Of a DNA stretch of 64,000 bases, positions 32,271-40,820 are shown one piece after another. The notes under the pieces were generated by a model, which worked only from the letters and a program-made list of their open reading frames with translations, was not told where the DNA came from and searched no databases. Position 1 is the stretch's first letter, and each line of letters opens with the position of its first letter. The stretch is taken from the NCBI GenBank assembly GCA_951812805.1, contig CATOSZ010000001.1, forward strand, positions 1,364,001-1,428,000, given 5' to 3'. Origin of the DNA: an uncultured Alphaproteobacteria bacterium (GTDB lineage Bacteria > Pseudomonadota > Alphaproteobacteria > GCA-2731375). Both the position numbers and the translations under genes were made by a program.

Positions 32271-33766
32271 GCGACGGCCTCCCCGGCAACGCACAGCGTC
32301 TCATAGCGCTTGCAGTCCGCTTCGGGCCGCAAGGTCAGTTGCGGATAGGCGTGGCTCTCGCCCCATGGCGCGATGACCGGCTCCACCAGTTGGTTGATCA
32401 GATTGATGATGGCCGGAAGGCGCAGCGTGTTCTGCTCCACGGCCAGTTCACAGGCTATCTCGACCACCTCGATCCCGTGATCCTGGGCCAGCAGGAGCAG
32501 ATCGACAAACTCCCGGTCCCCGCCTTTGCCGGCCATGTAATGCGCCCTGACCCGGTGCATCGCCTCAGGCAATTGCCAACCCACAAAGGGCGCGCCATCT
32601 CTCAGCGCGCCGGGCTTGCGGTCGAGTAGGGGCAGGTAATGCCAGGGCTCGAAATAGCTGGCGTTGCGGGTAAAGCGGCGCTTGTGCTCGGCAATCACAT
32701 TCTGCCCTGACACAACCACGATCCGGTCCGCATAGGCGCGCAGAGAGACAAGCTCCCCGGCGAACCGGGAGGGGACGCTATAGCGATTGGTGGCATATTG
32801 GACCAGACAGGTAGAGCGGACACGAGCGGCCTTCTCAACATAGCCGTCAAAAGCCCGGCCCAGGGGACGCAGTTCGGCGCACTCGTCTGCGAACACGTCC
32901 GAGATCTTGCGATCCGATTGTTCGGGGTGGGCGCGATTCGCCAATTCCTCGCAGCGCAGACGCAACCAGCCGTTCAGCGCATCCAGATCGTCAAAGGCGG
33001 GCTTGGGCGCAAACAGCTGTCCCCGCAGGAACCCAACCTGGTTCTCAATCTGACCCTTCTCCCACCCCGCCGCGGGTGTGCAAGCAACCGGTTCCATCAC
33101 ATAGTGGTTCATCAACGCCAGAAAGCGCGGATGGAACACACGGTCCTTAGAGCGCGAAACATAGGTTACCATCGTCTTGGGGTTGTCGATGATCACCCGG
33201 CGCGGTACGCCGCCATAGAAAGACATCGCCCGTGCAAAGGCGTCCAGCACCATCTCCTGAGATTCGCTGGGATAGGCAACAACAAAGGGCTTGCGGCTAT
33301 GACATAGGCGGAAGTGGGCAACCTTTACCTTCTGCTCGACACCGCCCAGGACAGCGTATTCCGTGCTCCAGTCAAACTGGAGCGCGTCACCTGCCGTAAA
33401 GTGCAACGGAATGAACGCATCCCCCGATCCGGCGCCAGAACGCTTCAGGTCGCGGACAAACCTCTGAACCGTCGAGTAGGATCCGCTATAGCCTTCCGAC
33501 ACAAGCTGCTCATAAAGCTTCTTGGCCGTCCGGCGCTCACGGCGCGGGCGCCCCAGGTCCTGCTCAAAGAGCGCCCGAAGCCGGCTGGCGAAGCCATCGC
33601 TAAGCTTACGCCGGACGGGTGAAACGCGCCGCTGATAGCTCGGTGGATCGCCGTCCTTCAGATACTTCTTAATCGTGTTCCGCGACAAACCAGTCTGACG
33701 AGATACAGATCGGATACTCCGACCCTCCCGTAATATCCAACGTCGGATCTTCAATACGCTTTCCAT
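32267..33766 (-). CDS. istA: IS21-family transposase IstA, 499 aa
   Basis: The N-terminal HTH is [22 protein letters not shown]. The retroviral integrase-like core has the first Asp in [14 protein letters not shown], the second in [10 protein letters not shown], and Glu in [17 protein letters not shown]-terminal domain follows ([23 protein letters not shown]). The ATG at 33766 has AGGTGG upstream; a GTG nine codons earlier is also in frame. Intact with istB, so the IS21 element could be mobile. Confidence 0.93.
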   Translation of the reverse strand: MESVLKIRRWILREGRSIRSVSRQTGLSRNTIKKYLKDGDPPSYQRRVSPVRRKLSDGFASRLRALFEQDLGRPRRERRTAKKLYEQLVSEGYSGSYSTVQRFVRDLKRSGAGSGDAFIPLHFTAGDALQFDWSTEYAVLGGVEQKVKVAHFRLCHSRKPFVVAYPSESQEMVLDAFARAMSFYGGVPRRVIIDNPKTMVTYVSRSKDRVFHPRFLALMNHYVMEPVACTPAAGWEKGQIENQVGFLRGQLFAPKPAFDDLDALNGWLRLRCEELANRAHPEQSDRKISDVFADECAELRPLGRAFDGYVEKAARVRSTCLVQYATNRYSVPSRFAGELVSLRAYADRIVVVSGQNVIAEHKRRFTRNASYFEPWHYLPLLDRKPGALRDGAPFVGWQLPEAMHRVRAHYMAGKGGDREFVDLLLLAQDHGIEVVEIACELAVEQNTLRLPAIINLINQLVEPVIAPWGESHAYPQLTLRPEADCKRYETLCVAGEAVA

Positions 33767-33882
33767 CAATACCACCTGCTCTTTCCTCCGCACTGTTCCG
33801 TGCGGATGCTAGCGTTCCAGGTGGGTCAATTCTTACCGCTCATAACCCACCAAAGTGGGTCAGTTTTGCATGCCGATTCACA

Positions 33883-34251
33883 GTTTGGGAATGCCAGCAG
33901 TGCGGACCGCATAGGTATTATCTTTCAGGAATTTTTATATTGGAGTCTAACATATAATCTATCGTACAGAAATTATATCCATGGGAATTTGAATCAGAAC
34001 CTTTCGGTATGCGCCCCGAGGTTTTATTTTGCATACATTAACCATGAAAATTCCACTCCACCCTCGTTAATATTTTAAATTTGAAGACATAGGAAAGATC
34101 TTCACGGACATTAGAATGAGAGGTAAATGGCGCGTCACATGGTGATGGGGAACACAATCTGGAAATTCAGGATTGACATTTTGAGGCCTCCGTCCTGCTA
34201 ATATCTTTCGCCGTCGAGATTCGACGGTGAGCATTGCAAAAGGAGAGAGCG
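33883..34251. other. AT-rich 369-bp spacer upstream of the split GNAT-like gene
   Basis: Clearly lower in GC than the rest of the window, with no convincing ORF. It opens with GTTTGG, the right IS21 target duplication. At its end lies a hairpin TCGCCGTCGA-GAT-TCGACGGTGA (34208–34230, one G·T pair), about 10 nt before the AGGAGA ribosome site of the next gene. The hairpin could be an operator or a leader stem. Confidence 0.55.
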
Positions 34252-34828
34252 ATGAATTCCCACGAACATCAATCAATTAGGAACGGCCTGCAAATGCATA
34301 GGCATGTTCTAGAAGACAATGGATTGGTCGTTTCCGTCCAACAAGACGGCTTGCAGCAATGGCAGGCGCTTGTCGCCGATGCGCCCACTGTCGCCAATTG
34401 GTGTTTTCGCCCTGATCGCCAGCCGGATATCACCGCGGGCAATACACTGTCGTTTCTGGTCCGTGATCGGGCCACCGGTGCGCCGGCCGCCGCGATCGCC
34501 CTCAGGCTCTACGAAGCCTTCGAGGATCTGGTCGATCTGGTGGAGAGTGGGCGGATGTGGTTCTCGGTCTCCCGCGCCCTCGAGGTGGCGCCGCCGGAGA
34601 TCTACTTCCCCGACGACTTCCCACGGGCGCAGGGTCGTATCTTCCAGCTGGGCGGCCTGGTGGTCTGGCCGGGTTTCCAGGGCAAGCGGATCGGCTGGCA
34701 TCTCGTGCGCATGATCCGCTGGGCCGGCTTCCAGCTGTTCAACGCGGATCACAGTGTCGGGCTGGAAATGCCGAAGATGGCGGAAACCCATTACATGCCG
34801 CTCGAGTATTATGGCTATCAGCGCGTAA

Positions 34829-35996
34829 TACCAGTCGACATTGATGTCAACTCGCGGTTGGATTCCCTTGCTGGCTGATTTCTGACTCAATTGTGGTGAT
34901 TCGGAAGAGGGGGATCACCATGGGTCGGGGTATTGCCTTGCGCGAGGATTTCGATGCGGCGGCGTTGCGACGTCTGGCCAAGGGATCGAGGGATGCTAAA
35001 CAGATCCGGCGCTTGCTTTCGCTTGCTGTGATCTACGAGGGCGGGAGTCGGACGGAGGCCGCGCGGACGGGGGACGTCGGCCTTCAGGTGATCCGTGACT
35101 GGGTGCTGCGTTTCAACGCGGAGGGCCCGGCCGGCCTGATCGACCGCAAGGCGCCGGGCGCGGCGAAGAAACTGGACCCGGCGCAACGGGACGCCTTGGC
35201 GGCCCGGGTGGAAGCGGGACCGGATCCGGCGCGCGACGGCGTCATGCGCTGGCGGCTAGCGGATCTGGTCGACTGGATCGGCGAGAGCTTCGCGATCACG
35301 CTCGACCAGCGGACGGTGAGCCGGGAGCTGAAGGCGATGGGCTTCGCCAGGATGACGATGCGGCCGCGCCATCACGCCCAGGAGCCGGGGGTGATCGAGG
35401 ACTTCAAAAAAAATTCCCCGAGCTGGTCGCGCGGGCTCGCAAAGCACTCCCCGACGGCACCGGGATAGAGATCTGGTGGCAGGATGAAACCCGCGTCGGA
35501 CAGAAGAACAAGCATGCCCGGCGCTGGGCCCGGCGCGGCACACGGCCACGCACCCCGCACGATCAGCGCACCAAGTCGGCCTATATCTTCGGCGCCATCT
35601 GCCCCGAGCGCGGCACCGGCGCCGCCATCGTCCAGCAACGCTGCAACACCGCCGCCATGCAGCAGCATCTGGAGGAAATCTCCGTCCAGGTTCAACCCGG
35701 AGCCCATGCCTTGATGCTGCTCGACCGGGCCGGCTGGCACACCACGAAACGGCTCGACGTCCCGGCCAACATAACCCTCCTGCCGCTGCCGCCGAGATCG
35801 CCCGAACTCAATCCTGCCGAGAACGTCTGGCAGTACATCCGAAACAACTGGCTCTCCGACATCGTCTTCGAAGACCAGGACGACATCACCGATCATTGCT
35901 GCAAGGCCTGGAACAACCTCATCGCACAGCCGGACAGAATCAAATCCATCGGACGAAGATCATGGGCCATCGGGTTCTGATCATTGTCGATTGGTA
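34829..35996 (+). mobile_element. IS630-family insertion sequence, 1.17 kb
   Basis: Terminal repeats are TACCAGTCGACATTGAT on the left and, inward from the right, TACCAATCGACAATGAT. They are flanked by TAA on both sides (34826–34828 and 35997–35999), containing the TA that IS630 duplicates. Removing the IS and one flank restores the open frame of the host gene, which supports these ends. Confidence 0.92.
34920..35980 (+). CDS. IS630-family transposase, two frames joined at an A8 run (353 aa if -1 shifted)
   Basis: The first frame (MGRGIALREDFDAAALRRLAKG to EDFKK) has the N-terminal HTH and ends at 35468. The second frame carries the catalytic core: IWWQDETRVGQK (first Asp), MLLDRAGWH (second Asp) and LNPAENVWQYIRNNW (Glu). 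A run of eight A at 35406–35413 allows a -1 shift that reads FKKKFPELVARARK without loss. IS630 relatives often use such frameshifting, so this may be normal expression. A missing A in the sequence is the alternative. Confidence 0.85.
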
Positions 35997-36103
35997 TAAG
36001 TCCGGTCGCGCGCGGCATCGTCATGGATATGGAGCACGAGTTCTACATGACGCACATCTCGCGGACGGAGGCGCTGGCCCGGCTTCCCGGCGATCTGCGG
36101 CGC

Positions 36104-37027
36104 CTAGAGTCTCTGCTCGCTTCGGATGCCCACCCAAAGAAGCTGGTTGCGGTCACCTGAGAGCGCTGGCCAGATCAGGCGGGAATAGGACAGGTTGTCG
36201 CCGCTGGCCAGCCGGCGGCTGACCAGACTGTAGCTCGGCTCACCGAAGACCTTGACGTCGAGGTAGCTGTGCTGCGCGTTGATCCTCAGCGCCTCGGCGG
36301 GAATACTGCCGAGGCGCGTGATCCCGCTCATGTCGATTCCGGTCCAGCCCAGATGGCGAAAACTGTATTCGTCGGGCGCGTTGGCCGTGACGTCCACCAG
36401 GTGAATCGAGGTCAGCGACCGTTCCTCGGCCGACAGTGATTCCCAGCTCGGAGGGCGCCCCGCGACGCTGCCCATCATTCGGGCGAAGGTGCGCATTTCC
36501 TCGCCGTCGAATTCCACGGCGTCGACATCGTACCAGGCGACCTCGACCCGGTTGCGCGAGTCGTCACGGAACGATTCCCAGCGCTTGGGCTCGGGCAGGG
36601 TTCGCCCGTTGGTGCCGGCTTCTGTCGGACCGCCGGCCGGGCTTTCGGCAGGGCCCGGTTCGGCGTCGTCGATCTGGCTCACCTCGCGACGGATCGCGGC
36701 GATTTCGGCTTCGAGACGCTCCAGCCGGGTTGTCAGGGGGGCGTCGTGTACGAGGACCGGGGCAAAGACATCGTCGAGAAACGCTTCGCCCCACCGCCCG
36801 GCCATCGCCATGAGATGGCGCATCTGCGGGAGGTGCCCGGCCCGCCAGCTCTTGACGGTGCGCGGCGATACGCCGAAGGCGCGCGCGCTTTCCTTCTCCG
36901 ACTCGCGGGCGATCCAGCGGGCGATCCGCCGACCGACGTCGTCGCGCAGAACGTCGTTGCCGACCAGCGCCTCGAACATCCGAGGGTTTCGGCCATGTCC
37001 GCCGTCGTGCCCGGTCCCCGCGTTCAC
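36104..37027 (-). CDS. HTH plus PAS_5-like regulator, 307 aa
   Basis: An N-terminal helix-turn-helix (KESARAFGVSPRTVKSWRAGHLPQMRHLMAMA, about residues 45–76) is followed by a coiled coil (APLTTRLERLEAEIAAIRREVSQID) and an acidic Pro/Gly linker. The C-terminal domain (MRTFARMMGSVAGRPPSWESL, then YSFRHLGWTGIDMSGITRLGSIP and SYSRLIWPALSGDRNQLLWVGIR) fits the PAS_5 pattern of alphaproteobacterial sensors. It is divergent from polA across an AT-rich spacer with repeated boxes, so autoregulation is plausible. The ligand is unknown. A start 48 nt later (MFEALVG) is also possible. Confidence 0.65.
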   Translation of the reverse strand: MNAGTGHDGGHGRNPRMFEALVGNDVLRDDVGRRIARWIARESEKESARAFGVSPRTVKSWRAGHLPQMRHLMAMAGRWGEAFLDDVFAPVLVHDAPLTTRLERLEAEIAAIRREVSQIDDAEPGPAESPAGGPTEAGTNGRTLPEPKRWESFRDDSRNRVEVAWYDVDAVEFDGEEMRTFARMMGSVAGRPPSWESLSAEERSLTSIHLVDVTANAPDEYSFRHLGWTGIDMSGITRLGSIPAEALRINAQHSYLDVKVFGEPSYSLVSRRLASGDNLSYSRLIWPALSGDRNQLLWVGIRSEQRL

Positions 37028-37507
37028 TTGGATCCTCCCCTGCGGCCCTGGCGCGGTGAAACGCTTGCGCCCGTCTCGCCACGACCCGGAATCGCGACTC
37101 GGCCACCCATCGATTTAGGGCAACGCCGTGTTCAAATCCACTTGACGTAAAAATGGACGCCCATGACGGCGTCGCTCGATCTATGGTTTGGATCAGACGG
37201 TCTTGGTTCTTATGCGGAGCATTTACCGTATGGATAAAATACTATCTGATACTATCGAATATGTTCTCATAGTATCAAATAGATACAGATCTCTACTATG
37301 AGAACATCGCGAACCGACGTCGCGATGTTTGCCAAAAGAACTAAGCGCCGTATCCAATTTTCTGGGCATTAAAATCACATAATGGCATATTCGTACACTA
37401 AAGATATCGGCGTCAGGGCTTGCAAATCCAATGCGTTTTGGTGCCTACGCTCGTACCGTCTTCATCGGGGGCTTTGGCGTCGCGCGCAGCCGTGACATTA
37501 TCCCTGG
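37028..37507. other. 480-bp spacer between the PAS/HTH gene and polA, AT-rich in its centre
   Basis: No ORF is supported. The middle (about 37160–37400) is very AT-rich for this genome. It carries ATACTAT boxes and two overlapping inverted repeats described separately. It must contain the leftward promoter of the PAS/HTH gene and the rightward polA promoter. Exact promoters are not assigned. Confidence 0.6.
37239..37329. promoter_or_regulatory. ATACTAT box array and two mutually exclusive hairpins
   Basis: ATACTAT occurs at 37239–37245 and 37249–37255 (10 bp apart) and inverted (ATAGTAT) at 37269–37275. ATGTTCTCATAGTA (37261–37274) pairs perfectly with TACTATGAGAACAT (37294–37307). AACATCGCG (37303–37311) pairs perfectly with CGCGATGTT (37321–37329). 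The two stems share AACAT, so only one can form in RNA. This fits an operator array, an attenuator-like switch or a small RNA. None is shown. Confidence 0.65.
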
Positions 37508-40309
37508 ATGACCGATACCAACACGCGCCATCTCGTGCTGATCGACGGCTCCGGCTATATCTTCCGGGCCTATCACGCACTCCCCCCGCTGACCCGCAAG
37601 TCGGACGGGGCGCCGATCGGTGCGGTCAGCGGTTTTTGCAACATGCTGAACAAGCTGGTCGAGGAGGCGATCGAAGACGACGACGTCGACCTCTTCTGCG
37701 TCGTCTTCGATGCGGCCCGCGCGACGTTCCGCAGCGAGATCTATCCCGACTACAAGGCCAACCGGCCGCCGCCGCCCGAAGACCTGGTACCGCAGTTCGC
37801 CATGATCAAGGACGCGAGCCGGGCCTTCAATCTGGCGACCGTCGAGATGCCGGGCTTCGAGGCGGACGACGTCATCGCCACCTATGCCCGTCTCGCCGAC
37901 GAGGCCGGCATCAAGGTCACCATCGTCTCCTCCGACAAGGACCTGATGCAGCTGGTGCGTAACCAGATCGGCATGCTCGACCCGATGAAGAACCGGCGGA
38001 TCGGCCATGACGAAGTGGTCGAGCGTTTCGGCGTCGGCCCGGACAAGGTCGTCGAGGTACAGGCGCTGGCGGGCGATTCCACCGACAACGTGCCGGGCGT
38101 GCCCGGCATCGGCGTGAAGACCGCCGCCCAGTTGATCCATGAATACGGCGACCTCGACACCCTGCTGGCCCGGGCCGAGGAGATCAAGCAGCCCAAGCGC
38201 CGACAGAACCTCCTCGAGCATGCCGACCTCGCCCGCGTGAGCCGGGACCTGGTACGGCTGAAGGACGACGTCGAGGTGCCCTACGCCCTGGACGAGCTTG
38301 GCCTCGCCCCGCCGCAGCCGGATGTCTTGCTGCCGTTCCTGGAGGAGATGGAATTCACCCGCTTGCTGGCCCGCGCCCGCGGACAATGGGGCGGCGGTGA
38401 TGCGGCTGGCGTCGAAGCGGCACCGTCGGGCTTCGACGAGGCCGCGCCGGACGAGGTCGACTATGTCCTGGTCCGCGAGGCGGACGAACTGCGCGTCTGG
38501 ATCGAGGAGGCACAGCGCGCCGGCCAGGTCGCCTTCGACACGGAGACGACCTCGCTCGACGCCATGGCCGCGGAGTTGGCCGGTTTCTCCCTGTCGATCC
38601 GGCCGGGGCGGGCCTGCTACGTGCCGGTGGGCCATGTGCGCCCCAAACGCCAGGGGGAGCTGGACCTTGGCGCCGAGGGCGCGTCGGACGACGACGGCCC
38701 GCCGGAACAGATGGACAAGGCTCGCGCCCTGGCCCTGATGAAGCCGCTGCTGGAATCGCCCGCCGTGCTGAAGATCGGCCAGAACATCAAATACGACGCG
38801 CTGGTCATGGCCAGGCAGGGTATCCGCATCACGCCGATCGACGACACGATGCTGCTGTCCTATGTGGTGGAGGGCGGCCTGCATGGCCACGGCATGGACG
38901 AGTTGAGCCAGCTGCACCTCTCCATCAAGCCGATCCCTTTCAAGGAGGTGGCGGGCAGCGGCAAGAACGCCATCACCTTCGCCGAGGTCCCGTTGGAGAA
39001 GGCCCGCGACTACGCGGCGGAAGACGCGGACATCACGCTGCGCCTGCACCGCACGCTGAAGCCCCGCATGCTCGACGCGCGCAAGGTCGCCGTGTACGAG
39101 CGGCTGGAACGCCCGTTGGTGCCCATCCTGGTCGACATGGAGCGGGCCGGAATCAAAGTCGACGTCGAGGAGCTTCGTCGCCTGTCCGGCGACTTCGCCC
39201 AGCGCATGGGGGGCCTGGAGGCGGAAATCCACGAGCTCGCCGGTGAGGACTTCAACATCGGCTCGCCCAAGCAGCTCGGCGAGATCCTGTTCGACAAGAT
39301 GAGCCTTCCCGGCGGCAAGAAGACGAAGACCGGCGCCTACGGTACCAGCCACGACGTGCTGGAAGGGCTCGCCGCGCAAGGCCACGACCTGCCGGCACGC
39401 GTGCTCGACTGGCGCCAGCTCGCCAAGCTCAAGAGCACCTATACAGACTCGCTCCAGGGCCAGATCAACGCCGAGACCGGGCGCGTCCACACCTCCTATG
39501 CGATGGCCGCGACGTCGACCGGGCGCCTGGCCTCGACGGATCCCAACCTGCAGAACATCCCCGTGCGCACGGAGGAAGGCCGCAAGATCCGCCGTGCCTT
39601 CATCGCCGCCCCCGGCCACAAGCTAATGAGCGCGGACTATTCGCAGATCGAACTGCGCGTGCTCGCCCACATCGCCGATATCGAGGGCCTCAAGCAGGCC
39701 TTCCACGACGGCCTCGACATCCACGCCATGACCGCGAGCCAGGTCTTCGACGTGCCCTTGGACGAGATGGACGCGGCCACCCGGCGCAACGCCAAGGCGA
39801 TCAACTTCGGCATCATCTACGGTATCTCGGCCTTCGGCCTCGCCCGCAACCTGGCCATACCCCAGGGCGACGCCCAGCGTTACATCGAAGCCTATTTCGA
39901 GCGTTATCCCGGCATCCGGACCTATATGGACGAGACCAAGGCCTTCGCCCGGGCGAACGGCTACGTCGAGACCCTGTTCGGGCGCCGGGCCCATATGCGG
40001 GGGATCAACGAAAAAAACCCGGCACGGCGCAACTTTTCGGAACGCGCCGCGATCAACGCGCCGATCCAGGGCACGGCCGCGGACATCATCCGCCGCGCCA
40101 TGATCCGTATTCCGGACGCGCTGGCCGATGCCGACCTCGCCGCGACGATGCTGCTGCAAGTACATGACGAGTTGATCTTCGAAGTGCCGGACGACGAAAT
40201 CGAGAAGACGGCCACGGTGGTGAAGGCGACCATGGAGGGGGCAGCGCATCTCGATGTTCCCCTGGTGGTCGACGCCGGCGTCGGCGACAACTGGGACGAG
40301 GCGCACTGA
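37508..40309 (+). CDS. polA: DNA polymerase I, 933 aa
   Basis: All three domains are present. The 5' nuclease has LIDGSGYIFRAYHAL, VVFDAARATFRSEIYPDYKANR and GIGVKTAAQLI. The 3'-5' proofreading domain is intact, with FDTETTSLD around residue 340, NIKYDALVM and YAAEDADITLRL. The polymerase has LASTDPNLQNIPVRTEEGRKIRRAFIA, MSADYSQIELRVLAHI, RRNAKAINFGIIYG (O helix) and LLQVHDELIFEVP. It removes RNA primers and fills repair gaps. The ATG is used as start; the ribosome site is weak. It is followed 4 nt later by a DNA glycosylase gene, a sensible repair pairing. Confidence 0.97.
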   Translation: MTDTNTRHLVLIDGSGYIFRAYHALPPLTRKSDGAPIGAVSGFCNMLNKLVEEAIEDDDVDLFCVVFDAARATFRSEIYPDYKANRPPPPEDLVPQFAMIKDASRAFNLATVEMPGFEADDVIATYARLADEAGIKVTIVSSDKDLMQLVRNQIGMLDPMKNRRIGHDEVVERFGVGPDKVVEVQALAGDSTDNVPGVPGIGVKTAAQLIHEYGDLDTLLARAEEIKQPKRRQNLLEHADLARVSRDLVRLKDDVEVPYALDELGLAPPQPDVLLPFLEEMEFTRLLARARGQWGGGDAAGVEAAPSGFDEAAPDEVDYVLVREADELRVWIEEAQRAGQVAFDTETTSLDAMAAELAGFSLSIRPGRACYVPVGHVRPKRQGELDLGAEGASDDDGPPEQMDKARALALMKPLLESPAVLKIGQNIKYDALVMARQGIRITPIDDTMLLSYVVEGGLHGHGMDELSQLHLSIKPIPFKEVAGSGKNAITFAEVPLEKARDYAAEDADITLRLHRTLKPRMLDARKVAVYERLERPLVPILVDMERAGIKVDVEELRRLSGDFAQRMGGLEAEIHELAGEDFNIGSPKQLGEILFDKMSLPGGKKTKTGAYGTSHDVLEGLAAQGHDLPARVLDWRQLAKLKSTYTDSLQGQINAETGRVHTSYAMAATSTGRLASTDPNLQNIPVRTEEGRKIRRAFIAAPGHKLMSADYSQIELRVLAHIADIEGLKQAFHDGLDIHAMTASQVFDVPLDEMDAATRRNAKAINFGIIYGISAFGLARNLAIPQGDAQRYIEAYFERYPGIRTYMDETKAFARANGYVETLFGRRAHMRGINEKNPARRNFSERAAINAPIQGTAADIIRRAMIRIPDALADADLAATMLLQVHDELIFEVPDDEIEKTATVVKATMEGAAHLDVPLVVDAGVGDNWDEAH

Positions 40310-40313
40310 CGCC

Positions 40314-40820
40314 TTGGCCGACGCCCTGCCCGACCTGCTCCGCCCCGGGCTCGACCTGGTGATCTGCGGCTCGGCCGCCGGGCGCCGTTCGGCCGATGTC
40401 GGCGCCTACTACGCCGGGCCCGGCAACAAGTTCTGGCGCATCCTGCACGAAAGCGGGCTGACGCCGCGCCGCCTGGCGCCGGAGGAGTTCACGTTGCTGC
40501 CGGATTTCGGCATCGGCCTTACCGACCTCGCCAAGCGCTACAGCGGTCCGGACGCGGGCTTGCGGGCGGGCGACGACGACATCGCGGGGCTTGACGCGAA
40601 GATCCAGGCGGCCCGGCCGCGATATCTCGCCTTCAACGGCAAGCGGGCGGCGGCGCGTTTCGCCGGCGGACCGGTCGACTACGGCCCCTTGGGCACGACG
40701 ATCGGCGATACGGCACTTTTCGTGCTGCCGTCGACCGCCGGGTTGGCGAGCCGCTGGTGGGACCCCTCGCCGTGGCAAGCGCTGTCATGTCTCGTCAGGG
40801 GGCCTGAAAGGCCCATTTGA
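40314..40820 (+). CDS. Mug/TDG-like uracil-DNA glycosylase family protein, 168 aa
   Basis: The block LDLVICGSAAGRRSADVGAYYAGPGNKFWRILHESGLTPR aligns with the Mug active-site loop and the following FW segment. The end TALFVLPSTAGLASRWWDPSPWQAL matches the Mug minor-groove loop. Where E. coli Mug has Gly-Ile-Asn-Pro-Gly, this protein has Gly-Ser-Ala-Ala-Gly, so the catalytic Asn is replaced by Ala. The likely start is TTG at 40314, 4 nt after the polA stop; a start inside polA is the alternative. Base-excision repair role inferred. The 3' end overlaps the convergent heparinase gene by 26 nt. Confidence 0.75.
   Translation: MADALPDLLRPGLDLVICGSAAGRRSADVGAYYAGPGNKFWRILHESGLTPRRLAPEEFTLLPDFGIGLTDLAKRYSGPDAGLRAGDDDIAGLDAKIQAARPRYLAFNGKRAAARFAGGPVDYGPLGTTIGDTALFVLPSTAGLASRWWDPSPWQALSCLVRGPERPI

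Larger units (their letters stand above)
30907..33882 (-). mobile_element. IS21-family insertion sequence, 2.98 kb, carrying inner insertions
   Basis: Left tip TGTCAATCAGCATTTAATTCTGACC and right tip (read inward) TGTGAATCGGCATGCAAAACTGACC are related. Inner repeats ending TGCAAAATTGACCCC and AAGAATTGACCCACC follow, the multiple terminal repeats expected for IS21. It is flanked by GTTTGG at 30901–30906 and 33883–33888. It encodes istA and istB. The 630 bp between istB and the left tip hold a 107-bp palindrome and an IS256 remnant, which explains the extra length over a usual 2–2.5 kb. Confidence 0.88.
34252..36160 (+). pseudogene. GNAT-like acyltransferase gene split by IS630
   Basis: The 5' part (34252–34828) starts after AAAGGAGAGAGCG and encodes a protein with IFQLGGLVVWPGFQGKRIGWHLVRMIRWAGF, which resembles the acetyl-CoA loop of GNAT enzymes. 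The IS630 sits after ...YYGYQRV. Joining 34828 to 36000 continues in frame: SPVARGIVMDMEHEFYMTH, then ISRTEALARLPGDLRRLESLLASDAHPKKLVAVT, stop at 36158–36160, giving 245 residues. As it stands the 5' half ends inside the IS as a 208-aa chimera. The 3' end overlaps the convergent PAS/HTH gene by 57 nt. Family assignment is tentative; the split is firm. Confidence 0.85.

Noticed and set aside
33800..34078. 92-codon plus-strand ORF across the IS21 right end
   Set aside because: It spans an element border and an AT-rich spacer; the composition is not protein-like.
37445..39619. 724-codon minus-strand ORF opposite polA
   Set aside because: Antisense shadow of a confident DNA polymerase I gene.
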